DNA of 11,195 nucleotides. Origin: Thermodesulfobacteriota bacterium (lineage in GTDB: Bacteria > Desulfobacterota > Desulfobacteria > Desulfobacterales > RPRI01). Below the pieces are notes generated by a model. That model was given only the letters and a program-made list of their open reading frames with translations. It was not told the DNA's origin and ran no database searches. Positions within the stretch are counted from its first letter, which is position 1. Each line of letters begins with the position of its first letter. The stretch covers positions 1-11,195 of the forward strand of contig JAUPLM010000164.1 in NCBI GenBank assembly GCA_030836965.1. Direction: 5' to 3'. Position numbers and translations under genes: made by a program. This document shows, piece after piece, positions 1 through 5,334 of the stretch.

Positions 1-320
1 ACTCCGTACGGTTCGTGCAGTATCCGGCTGGTGGAATAAAAATTCAGCATGTCTGTCGGGATTCTCGTGGGTTTTGCCCACTTATTCAGTTTTTTAAGGT
101 GGTGTTTGATTTCCTTTAATATCATGCCGATCTCGGTTCCGAATACTTCCAGTTTAGGTTTTCTTAAATCCTCCCAGAAGGCGTCGTAGATTTCATTTTC
201 GTATCTTAATAGCGCATCCTGAAGTTTTTTCAGGCTGCCGCGCCGGAATTCGATATCGATGGTTTTTCCTGTTTGAAAAAAATCGCGATGCTCCTTTACT
301 GCTCTTTCTATAGAATCCAT
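1..320 (-). CDS. ALDH3-type aldehyde dehydrogenase, N-terminal fragment (runs off window edge)
   Basis: I translated this by hand: 106 codons from an ATG at 318-320, open to the window edge. The protein begins MDSIERAVKEHRDFF and contains RRGSLKKLQDAL, DLRKPKLEVFGTEIG, IKHHLKKLNKWAKP and, at the edge, SRILHEPYGV. This succession is the N-terminal all-helical segment of class 3 aldehyde dehydrogenases (ALDH3 / coniferyl-aldehyde dehydrogenase type), ending at the EPYGV that leads into the Rossmann fold. The family oxidises aldehydes to carboxylic acids with NAD(P)+. The catalytic Cys and Glu lie outside the window, so activity cannot be judged. A GGAG stands 10 nt before the ATG; an ATG further upstream is out of frame. 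It follows the DUF2271 gene on the same strand after an 83-bp gap, so it may be the second gene of a unit or have its own promoter. The family is clear; the substrate is not. Confidence 0.88.
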   Translation of the reverse strand, partial: MDSIERAVKEHRDFFQTGKTIDIEFRRGSLKKLQDALLRYENEIYDAFWEDLRKPKLEVFGTEIGMILKEIKHHLKKLNKWAKPTRIPTDMLNFYSTSRILHEPYG

Positions 321-371
321 GCCGATATTGCTCCATCGTTTTTAAATGTATTACCGGATATTATTCCGTCA

Positions 372-395
372 GAAGTCTTCCGAAGCCGGAACTTC
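372..395 (-). terminator. Weak hairpin between the DUF2271 and aldehyde dehydrogenase genes
   Basis: GAAG (372-375) pairs with CTTC (392-395), and after a 2-nt bulge TTCCG (378-382) pairs with CGGAA (387-391), leaving a 4-nt loop. It lies 8 nt beyond the DUF2271 stop. In the minus-strand transcript it is not followed by a run of U, so it is at best a poor intrinsic terminator, an mRNA-end stabiliser, or chance. Confidence 0.25.
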
Positions 396-403
396 CTAAC
401 TCT

Positions 404-1108
404 TCAATTCTTTCCGGGTTTGTAAATTGCCTCCGCTTTCCCTATAAGTTCGAGAGCCGTAGTAAGTGTTGAGAGATCCGGATTTATACTGCCGTCAATC
501 CCGGCCACATGCCCATGTCCTATGATTTTGGCCTTACTCTCCGATATCTGATCCCCTACCGAAAGGCTTCCCTGCCAAATGACTGAAGGTTGACCTCTGT
601 ACCAGCTGTAGTTATGATGCCCGTTATCGTCAAAGCTCTTATTAACCTCAATATAATAATAGTATTTTCCCGGTTTGAGTATTTTCTGATTCCAAATCCG
701 GACAAACTCCCCGGCTTTTGGAGTAGCCGAACTTATAGCGTCAACAAGCGGTTTATCTTTTGTCGGATAAAAATTACCTCCTCCATAATCAATGCCTCTT
801 TGATGTGCCCAAACCGGAAGAACGCTTAACCTAGACCCGCCCCATTTGTCGTCTATCTCACCGCCTCTGTTTCCGAGCCCTTCACCGGCGACCTTCCTTG
901 TGACATAAACCGTATCCACAAAAACCCCCTGTTCGTTGGCCAGCCAGACGGCCATCTGACAGTTTTTATCGTTCAAAAAGATGCGGAAGGTAATTTCCAT
1001 CTGAACATTATTAGTTCCGGCGAGAACTTCACTCCCACCAAATAGCAGGGCGGCAAACAGGCAACCTATGCTCGCAATTATGACTTTTAGCGAAATTGCC
1101 TTAATCAT
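404..1108 (-). CDS. Secreted DUF2271 family protein
   Basis: A 234-residue protein with a Sec signal peptide: positive N-terminus, hydrophobic core at residues 9-23, and probable cleavage after VLA (residue 30). The rest resembles DUF2271 predicted periplasmic proteins: an early beta-sheet segment with QMAVWLANEQGVFVDTVYV (51-69), PVWAHQRG (98-105), DAISSATPKAGEF (123-135), and YYYIEVNKSFDDN (150-162) followed by GQPSVIWQG. DUF2271 has no settled biochemical role; members often occur near flavin- or haem-linked membrane redox systems, which is general family knowledge and not shown here. I chose the ATG at 1106-1108 because AAGGAG stands 7 nt upstream and the signal peptide starts cleanly. 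An ATG 12 codons further upstream adds a charged stretch without a ribosome site. A histidine-containing HGH sits at 198-200. Family assignment is from motif memory. Confidence 0.75.
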   Translation of the reverse strand: MIKAISLKVIIASIGCLFAALLFGGSEVLAGTNNVQMEITFRIFLNDKNCQMAVWLANEQGVFVDTVYVTRKVAGEGLGNRGGEIDDKWGGSRLSVLPVWAHQRGIDYGGGNFYPTKDKPLVDAISSATPKAGEFVRIWNQKILKPGKYYYYIEVNKSFDDNGHHNYSWYRGQPSVIWQGSLSVGDQISESKAKIIGHGHVAGIDGSINPDLSTLTTALELIGKAEAIYKPGKN

Positions 1109-1258
1109 ACAAATTCTCCTTTTATTTTTTTTAATACCAGCCATAGCACGGGAAAGTTAAACAACGAAGGGGCGATATTTTTTGATACTATATTCCGTAA
1201 ATCATGGTTGACCCGCCGGATAGATACGGCATAAATATTTCAAATAATACATAATATC

Positions 1259-1287
1259 TTGACATTTATTTTGCAACCATTTATTTC
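1259..1287 (+). promoter_or_regulatory. Candidate promoter toward the Cys-rich small protein
   Basis: A perfect -35 TTGACA (1259-1264) is followed after 17 nt by TATTTC (1282-1287), which matches the -10 consensus at only three of six positions. A start near 1294 would give a leader of about 155 nt carrying the whole octamer array. The weak -10 keeps this tentative. Confidence 0.3.
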
Positions 1288-1326
1288 CATTATCCCGGCA
1301 AAACGTAAGACCATGCGTTATTTTGA

Positions 1327-1390
1327 GGGTTCCGGGGTTCCGGGATTCCGGGATTCTATGATTCAAGGATTTAAGGGTTCAAGGGTTCAA
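1327..1390. repeat. Eight-copy 8-bp tandem repeat
   Basis: Eight head-to-tail octamers with no indels: GGGTTCCG, GGGTTCCG, GGATTCCG, GGATTCTA, TGATTCAA, GGATTTAA, GGGTTCAA, GGGTTCAA. The consensus is GGRTTC plus a variable pair. The variable end changes progressively from CG through TA to AA, and the two outermost pairs of units are identical copies, which points to expansion by slippage or unequal exchange. It ends about 60 bp before the 1450 start codon. Confidence 0.85.
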
Positions 1391-1449
1391 GTAAAACAGA
1401 ATGAAGCATAAGCGATCAATACTGAATATTTTTAAAAAAATAACGGAAA

Positions 1450-1674
1450 ATGACGGATCCGGCAAATAAATCTTCATACAGGCAAAAGCGGGATAAAGCC
1501 AAAGAAAGCAATTGCAACTGCTGCAACAGGGTTGCTCCGTTCTGCTGGAGATGCAGGTGCGGATTCGCCATATGCCAGGAGTGCATGGAAGAAAATTTCT
1601 GGGGAATGTCATGCAACGGAATTACGTGGCAGTGCCCGGACTGCGGGAGCCAGAACGGCCTCGGGAATCAGTAA
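1450..1674 (+). CDS. Small Cys-rich, probable zinc-binding protein
   Basis: I do not recognise a named family. The 74-residue product has a charged, lysine-rich N-terminus (residues 7-20) and then 11 cysteines at 22, 24, 25, 32, 35, 37, 42, 45, 55, 62 and 65. Four C-x2-C pairs (22/25, 32/35, 42/45, 62/65) and a C-x-C (35/37) suggest two structural zinc sites, of double zinc-ribbon or RING-like cross-brace type; the last pair in CPDCG is a typical zinc knuckle. No signal peptide or membrane segment is present, so it should be cytosolic, perhaps contacting nucleic acid or protein. The start has only a weak purine stretch (ACGGAAA) before ATG. Other frames here are also open, but only this one has an ordered metal-ligand pattern. 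It converges with the serine dehydratase gene 103 bp away; no clear terminator lies between them. Confidence 0.6.
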   Translation: MTDPANKSSYRQKRDKAKESNCNCCNRVAPFCWRCRCGFAICQECMEENFWGMSCNGITWQCPDCGSQNGLGNQ

Positions 1675-1777
1675 AAACCCCGGTGTCTTGAGCCGCGAAA
1701 GAGCTTATCATCACGATTTCTGCCGGAACACCTGCCATCTCTTACGATTATGTAAATAGCGCGCTTTGAACCGGAAT

Positions 1778-3343
1778 TCACCTTTTTGGGGCCAATCGTT
1801 TTTCTATCGCTTTTGAAGTCTTTGTGACAGACAAGCCTCCAAGCGCTGTGCAGCGCAAAGCCGGCGGGAGCATCTTACCGACTTTATCCATGGTTTGAAT
1901 TATTTCATCGAGAGGAATGACCGGGTCGTAATCAGCCAGAGCCATGTTGGCACATGCCAGGGCGTTGCCGGCCGCCATCACGTTTTTGCCGAGACAGGGC
2001 ACTTCCACCCGCCCGGCGACCGGGTCGCAGATCATGCCAAGGATGTTCTGAAGCGCCATCGAGGCCGCATTGACTCCCTGCCGGGTTGACCCGCCTGCAA
2101 GAGTAACCAGAGCGGCGGCAGCCATCCCTGATCCGGACCCGCATTCGGCCTGACATCCCCCGACCTCCGCGGCAAAAGTTGCATGCGCGGCAATAAATAC
2201 GCCGATAAGGCCTCCGGCTAGCATAGCCCGCGCCATATCTTCCCTGGAAAGACCCATCGCAACCGCCGTCCCGATGCAGGCTCCCGGCAGACCGCCGCAG
2301 GCTCCGGCCGTCGGCGCCGCAACGATCAGGCCCATGGAGCTCTTCGATTCCATCATGGCCGTGGTGTACATGATGATCCGGTTCAATACACCTCCGTCAA
2401 TCAGGCGGCGATTCTCCATCAGGGTCCGGAATTTGCCGGATTGATAACCCAGGATCCGGTCGGCATATTCAGTGCCTGCCAGGCCTTTTTGGATGGCGTT
2501 ATGCATTATATCTATGATGTCCGTCATCTTCTCCATTACCTGTTCACCGGTAATGGCTCCTCTGGCGCTTTCATAATGGATCGCTAATTCCCACAAACCG
2601 AGGTTTTTATCCCGGTTGTATTCCATCATCTCATCGCAGGTGATGAACGGAACTTCGATGGCCCTTCGCGACAGGACCGGAAGCACCGGCGCGATTTGTT
2701 TGATGAATCGGATATCGAATCCGGAGCGCAATTCGAAGAGTTCTTCCTTGGTCATGAATCTCTGCGATTTTATCTCGATAAACTGAGCAGCCTCACCACG
2801 CAGGATGTGAATTTCATCGGCTCTGATATTCTCTTTCAGGTATGCCAGCAGCCGATCTCCATCCGATTTGAAAAAGATAAGGGTATCGTAATAGTCGCCC
2901 GCCATCGAAACCTCAATGCCGTCAATCTCTATTACTTCAATAATGCCGCCGCCGGTGGATATGGCGGTCACGGTGTGGGTCTCTCCGGAGTTGGCGATCC
3001 TCATCTTGTAGGTGTTGGGATGGGAGGCCTTTATGGGGACGATTTCTATTCTGACTTTAATCCCTTTTTCCTTAAGCACTCCGGGGGAATCCGCCAGCCT
3101 CTCATCGCTGGTATCCCAGCCCAGAAAGCCGCCGAACAGCCCCATATCCGAGCCCTGGCTTTCGTGGGTGGCTGCCAGCGAGCCGTCCGGATCGAATTGG
3201 ATGAGCACATCTTTGATCTCGCCGTCCATCAAATCACGGACCATCCTGCCTATCCTTACCGCGGCGGCACAATGAGAACTGGATGGCCCGCGCATAACAG
3301 GACCAATCACGTCGTTGAATATACTGGGGCATGAAGATTCCAT
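1778..3343 (-). CDS. sdaA: L-serine ammonia-lyase (serine dehydratase), iron-sulfur dependent, single chain
   Basis: Converts L-serine to pyruvate and ammonia in the cytosol using a [4Fe-4S] cluster as Lewis acid. The 521-residue chain fuses the beta domain (about 1-230, with GPSSSHC at 19-25 and HPN at 108-110) to the alpha domain (about 245-515, with APTAGACGGLPGA and GSGSGMAAAALV). The probable cluster ligands are C397 (GGCQ), C439 (ICDPVAG) and C450 (VPCLGKN); their spacing of 42 and 11 is what I recall for the Legionella enzyme. Unlike E. coli or Legionella type I enzymes it does not end in Cys; C498 in LRCTALGG lies 23 residues before the end, so tail regulation may differ. It is longer than the roughly 455 residues of E. 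coli SdaA; the extra length lies around the domain junction (about 160-245). GGAAAG stands 5 nt before the ATG. It is the last gene of the operon, 15 nt after the HAD gene. The function is confident. Confidence 0.93.
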   Translation of the reverse strand: MESSCPSIFNDVIGPVMRGPSSSHCAAAVRIGRMVRDLMDGEIKDVLIQFDPDGSLAATHESQGSDMGLFGGFLGWDTSDERLADSPGVLKEKGIKVRIEIVPIKASHPNTYKMRIANSGETHTVTAISTGGGIIEVIEIDGIEVSMAGDYYDTLIFFKSDGDRLLAYLKENIRADEIHILRGEAAQFIEIKSQRFMTKEELFELRSGFDIRFIKQIAPVLPVLSRRAIEVPFITCDEMMEYNRDKNLGLWELAIHYESARGAITGEQVMEKMTDIIDIMHNAIQKGLAGTEYADRILGYQSGKFRTLMENRRLIDGGVLNRIIMYTTAMMESKSSMGLIVAAPTAGACGGLPGACIGTAVAMGLSREDMARAMLAGGLIGVFIAAHATFAAEVGGCQAECGSGSGMAAAALVTLAGGSTRQGVNAASMALQNILGMICDPVAGRVEVPCLGKNVMAAGNALACANMALADYDPVIPLDEIIQTMDKVGKMLPPALRCTALGGLSVTKTSKAIEKRLAPKR

Positions 3344-3358
3344 TTTATCTTTCCGGAA

Positions 3359-4000
3359 TCAGATGGTAAGCATTGCTTCAAGCTCTTTTAAGTTTATTAT
3401 ATGGTAATCGGCTGACAGATCTTTGTTGTTGTATGCAACAAGCGGAACACCGGCAGCTTTTGCCGCCATCTCATCAAGTACCGAATCTCCCACATAAATC
3501 GCTTCGGAAGGTTTAATGCCGAAATATTCCACTATCTTTATCAGCAGGTCGGGATGTGGCTTCGGATTCTTCACATCAAGGGCGGATACGACAATATCAA
3601 AGCATCCCTCGAGTCCATGCTCCAGAAGAACACCCCGCATCGTATCGCTCCTGTTCGTGGCTACGGCGGTTTTGTATTTCGGCCTGAGTTTTTTAAGAAG
3701 GCTCTTTAAACCCGGTTCTATTTTCATATACTTGATAAACGGCCAGTAGGACATTTTTTTCCGGAATTCGAAGGCCGCTTTTAAATCCTCCGGATCCGGA
3801 AAAAGATTTGCAAGTACTTCATTTGCGGTATGCATGTGAGCGTGGACAAACTGCTCCGGGGTCATGAGCGGTTTTCCGAAATGATCGAGAATGCTGTTGT
3901 AATAATCCATGTTGGCCTGCACCGAGTCAAACATGACTCCGTCGCAGTCAAAAGCGACCACTTTGATATCCTTCATGGATTTCTCATGCTCCGAGATCAC
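3359..4000 (-). CDS. HAD-superfamily phosphatase, phosphoglycolate phosphatase-like
   Basis: A 213-residue cytosolic HAD hydrolase. Motif I is FDCDGVMFD with nucleophile D18 and acid D20; motif II is ATNRS with T115; motif III is K147 in NPKPHP; motif IV is VGDSVLDEMAA with D172 and D176. The helical segment after motif I (about 26-95) is a type C1 cap as in Gph/beta-phosphoglucomutase-like enzymes. The substrate cannot be read from sequence; phosphoglycolate, a sugar phosphate or another small phosphomonoester are all possible. The GTG at 4000 overlaps the stop of the upstream DUF1573 gene by four bases (GTGA), which argues for translational coupling and for this start. An ATG eight codons later (3976) would fit the usual HAD N-terminus and has a GGAG 12 nt upstream, so it is a real alternative. 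SdaA follows after 15 nt; a shared metabolic theme is possible but unproven. Confidence 0.88.
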   Translation of the reverse strand: MISEHEKSMKDIKVVAFDCDGVMFDSVQANMDYYNSILDHFGKPLMTPEQFVHAHMHTANEVLANLFPDPEDLKAAFEFRKKMSYWPFIKYMKIEPGLKSLLKKLRPKYKTAVATNRSDTMRGVLLEHGLEGCFDIVVSALDVKNPKPHPDLLIKIVEYFGIKPSEAIYVGDSVLDEMAAKAAGVPLVAYNNKDLSADYHIINLKELEAMLTI

Positions 4001-4695
4001 AATATGTTTCCCAATACGGGAATTCTGATTACAGGATGAGTCTTGTTGTCCGTATTAATAATGATGGAATCAAAATATTTGCCTTTAACTTTTGCCTTGT
4101 TCCGGACCGTCAGAATATATTCGGTAAATTTCTGATTATTCTTTTCCTCGAGTTTTATGCTGATATTGTTGCCGTATACCACCGAAGTGCCGAGTACTTT
4201 GAAAGGATATTTTTCTTCCGGAATTATCTTTACGGTTGCCGCAAGATTTGCTTTTACATTACCGCTTAAAAAGATTTTATTCGGTGTTATATTGGCAAAT
4301 CTTTCAACAACCCCGAATACTGTAAGGTAAAGCTTCGGTTGATCGGCGTCGTTTGTGTGAACGATGATATTTTTCTTGATCAGCTGTCCGCCGTATCCCG
4401 CAGTATCAACCCTTATCGATATTTTCCCCTCACCGCCGGGAGGGAGCTGTTTCGGAAAAGAAACAGCCGCGCAACCTCACCCGGTTTCCACTTTTTGGAT
4501 ATCAAGAACCGCGCTCCCCTTGTTCATGATGACAAAATCATGAATTATCTGAGCGCCGTCCAGAACAGGGTCAAATTCATAGCTGTTTTCAGCCAAAGCG
4601 GCATCCGGCAGGGTCTGCTCGTCGCTTCCGAAGCAGAATACCGGCAAAATCATTATAATCAGAAAAAGACAGGCGATAACAAGTTTTTGTTTCAT
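3997..4695 (-). CDS. DUF1573 exported protein, candidate selenoprotein (in-frame UGA = Sec73)
   Basis: Read through a TGA at 4477-4479, this is one 232-residue protein. The ATG at 4695 has GAGG 5 nt upstream and starts a Sec signal peptide (KQKLVIACLFLIIMIL, probable cleavage after CFG, residue 23). Residues 36-130 form a DUF1573 domain: AENSYEFDPVLDGAQIIHDF, VIMNKGSAVLDIQKVETG, then U73-G74-C75, PKQLPPGGEGKI, VHTNDADQPKL. The family normally has CGC at the U-G-C position. Residues 131-232 (ITPNKIFLSGNV, IPEEKYPFKV, FDSIIINTDN, IRIPVLGNI) are a second Ig-like beta module. After the UGA the frame stays open for 159 codons to a TGA that overlaps the HAD start. The likely location is periplasmic; a redox role for Sec-Gly-Cys is inference. 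Without readthrough the product would be 72 residues. Alternatives are a nonsense mutation, a sequencing error or a degrading gene; the intact 3' half argues against decay. Confidence 0.75.
4445..4468 (-). promoter_or_regulatory. Candidate bacterial SECIS hairpin downstream of the UGA
   Basis: In the mRNA, GCUGUUUC pairs perfectly with GAAACAGC (8 bp, extendable by one G-U pair) around the 6-nt loop UUUUCC. The apical loop begins 17 nt after the UGA, inside the spacing I recall for bacterial SECIS elements (about 16-37 nt). The hairpin lies in coding sequence, as bacterial SECIS elements do. Against it, the usual G in the first two loop positions is missing, and I see no bulged U like that of E. 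coli fdhF. Confidence 0.5.
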
Positions 4696-4762
4696 ATAAG
4701 CCTCAGGTATTTTCAGTTTTGCGAAGATCATAGTTTAAAAAATCGACTTTTCCCAAAAAGTA

Positions 4763-4790
4763 AGAATAGAATTTTAAATGAAAATGTCAA
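4763..4790 (-). promoter_or_regulatory. Sigma70-type promoter of the DUF1573-HAD-sdaA operon
   Basis: On the minus strand a perfect -35 TTGACA (complement of 4785-4790) and a -10 TATTCT (complement of 4763-4768) are separated by 16 nt. The expected start is near 4756, giving a leader of about 60 nt before the ATG at 4695. It lies in the AT-rich gap after the phosphoesterase gene, so the three-gene operon can be transcribed independently of priA. Confidence 0.6.
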
Positions 4791-4821
4791 GGTATTCATC
4801 GTCATTATTTTACGATTTGAT

Positions 4822-5322
4822 TTATTGATCGTTAAGGGAAATGCGCCTGACGATTCCTTTTTCAGTATCAACCATGCAAAAGCCCGGATTTCCTTCTTTC
4901 CCCATAATTTCGCCGGGATTTAATAAAATGGTCTCCCCGATCCTTTTTTCAAGGTAAAGGTGCGAATGGCCGTAGCACACCATTTTATATTTTGCCGTTG
5001 ATGCGAGACCCTCTCCCACCATTCCCTGGTGAGTGAAGGCTATGGGAAAGCCTCCGGCATCAACTTCTCCGATAAGTCCGTGCAGAACTATGTTTTTCAA
5101 TGAGGTCAGGGATAATTTAGTCAATAGATACTGATCTCCGTCGTTGTTGCCGAAAACGCCGTGAACCGGGATTCCGGCTACTTCCAGTTCCTGCAGCATG
5201 AAAGGAGCCGTAAAATCCCCGCAATGGATGATCATGCCTGCCCTCTCTTTGCAAATGATTGAAATTGCCTTGCGCAGGTTCGGGATATTATCGTGGCTGT
5301 CGCTCATAACGGCAATCAACAT
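4822..5322 (-). CDS. YfcE/MJ0936-family metallophosphoesterase
   Basis: A 166-residue cytosolic calcineurin-like phosphodiesterase of the compact YfcE/MJ0936 type. All metal-site motifs are present: SDSHDN (D8, H10), HCGD (D36), GNND (N59, N60, D61), TH (H98) and GHSH (H119, H121), followed by the typical LLNPGE (133-138). Such enzymes bind two divalent metals and hydrolyse phosphodiesters in vitro; the natural substrate is generally unknown. The length is normal for the family. The ATG at 5320-5322 is preceded by AGGAGG with a 5-nt gap, and that ribosome site overlaps the priA stop codon (TAGGAGG at 5334-5328), so the gene is almost certainly cotranscribed and probably coupled with priA. C-terminal residues 144-166 (NPGFCMVDTEKGIVRRISLNDQ) form the usual final beta strands. 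Confidence 0.92.
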   Translation of the reverse strand: MLIAVMSDSHDNIPNLRKAISIICKERAGMIIHCGDFTAPFMLQELEVAGIPVHGVFGNNDGDQYLLTKLSLTSLKNIVLHGLIGEVDAGGFPIAFTHQGMVGEGLASTAKYKMVCYGHSHLYLEKRIGETILLNPGEIMGKEGNPGFCMVDTEKGIVRRISLNDQ

Positions 5323-5327
5323 GCTTG

Positions 5328-5334
5328 CCTCCTA
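5328..5334 (-). promoter_or_regulatory. Shine-Dalgarno overlapping the priA stop codon
   Basis: The minus-strand heptamer TAGGAGG contains both the priA stop (TAG, 5334-5332) and the full AGGAGG of the phosphoesterase gene, 5 nt before its ATG. Ribosomes terminating on priA end on the next gene's initiation site, a layout that favours coupled translation. Confidence 0.8.

Larger units (their letters stand above)
1109..1449. other. Gene-free spacer, 341 bp, with promoter-like motifs and a tandem repeat
   Basis: No credible gene lies here. It separates divergent genes: DUF2271 leftward and the Cys-rich small protein rightward. The left half is AT-rich and holds a minus-strand -10-like TATAGT (complement of 1187-1192) without a good -35, which could serve the DUF2271 gene with a leader of about 75 nt. 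A plus-strand TTGACA lies at 1259-1264. The right part (1327-1390) is an 8-bp tandem array. I saw no RNA gene in it. Confidence 0.6.

Noticed and set aside
1379..1616. Two minus-strand frames opposite the Cys-rich protein
   Set aside because: Neither has an ordered motif or a ribosome site, and their translation includes the tandem-repeat edge. The plus-strand frame has regularly spaced CxxC pairs.
1675..1777. A bidirectional terminator between the Cys-rich gene and sdaA
   Set aside because: Only short pairings (GGTGT with ACACC across a long loop, and the palindrome AGCGCGCT) are visible, without a T-run at the right place.
2696..3334. A long open frame on the plus strand, 212 codons
   Set aside because: It is antisense to the serine dehydratase beta domain, whose motifs are unambiguous. 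The protein has no recognisable domain and no ribosome site.
3997..4182. A separate 61-residue minus-strand gene
   Set aside because: It is the C-terminal part of the DUF1573 protein; the frame is open and homologous-looking up to the TGA at 4479, and there is no ribosome site at 4182.
4477..4479. The TGA as a simple nonsense mutation making a pseudogene
   Set aside because: Not excluded, but less likely: it replaces exactly the expected Cys, the downstream half has no further damage, the stop overlaps the next gene neatly, and a hairpin follows. Kept as the main alternative.
4477..4731. A stand-alone 84-residue minus-strand gene starting at ATG 4731
   Set aside because: The upstream ATG has no ribosome site, while the ATG at 4695 has GAGG and begins the signal peptide. 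The 3' end is the in-frame TGA, after which family-like sequence continues in the same frame.
4339..4923. A 194-codon plus-strand frame
   Set aside because: It crosses antisense over two genes with clear family motifs and over the operon promoter; the product resembles nothing.
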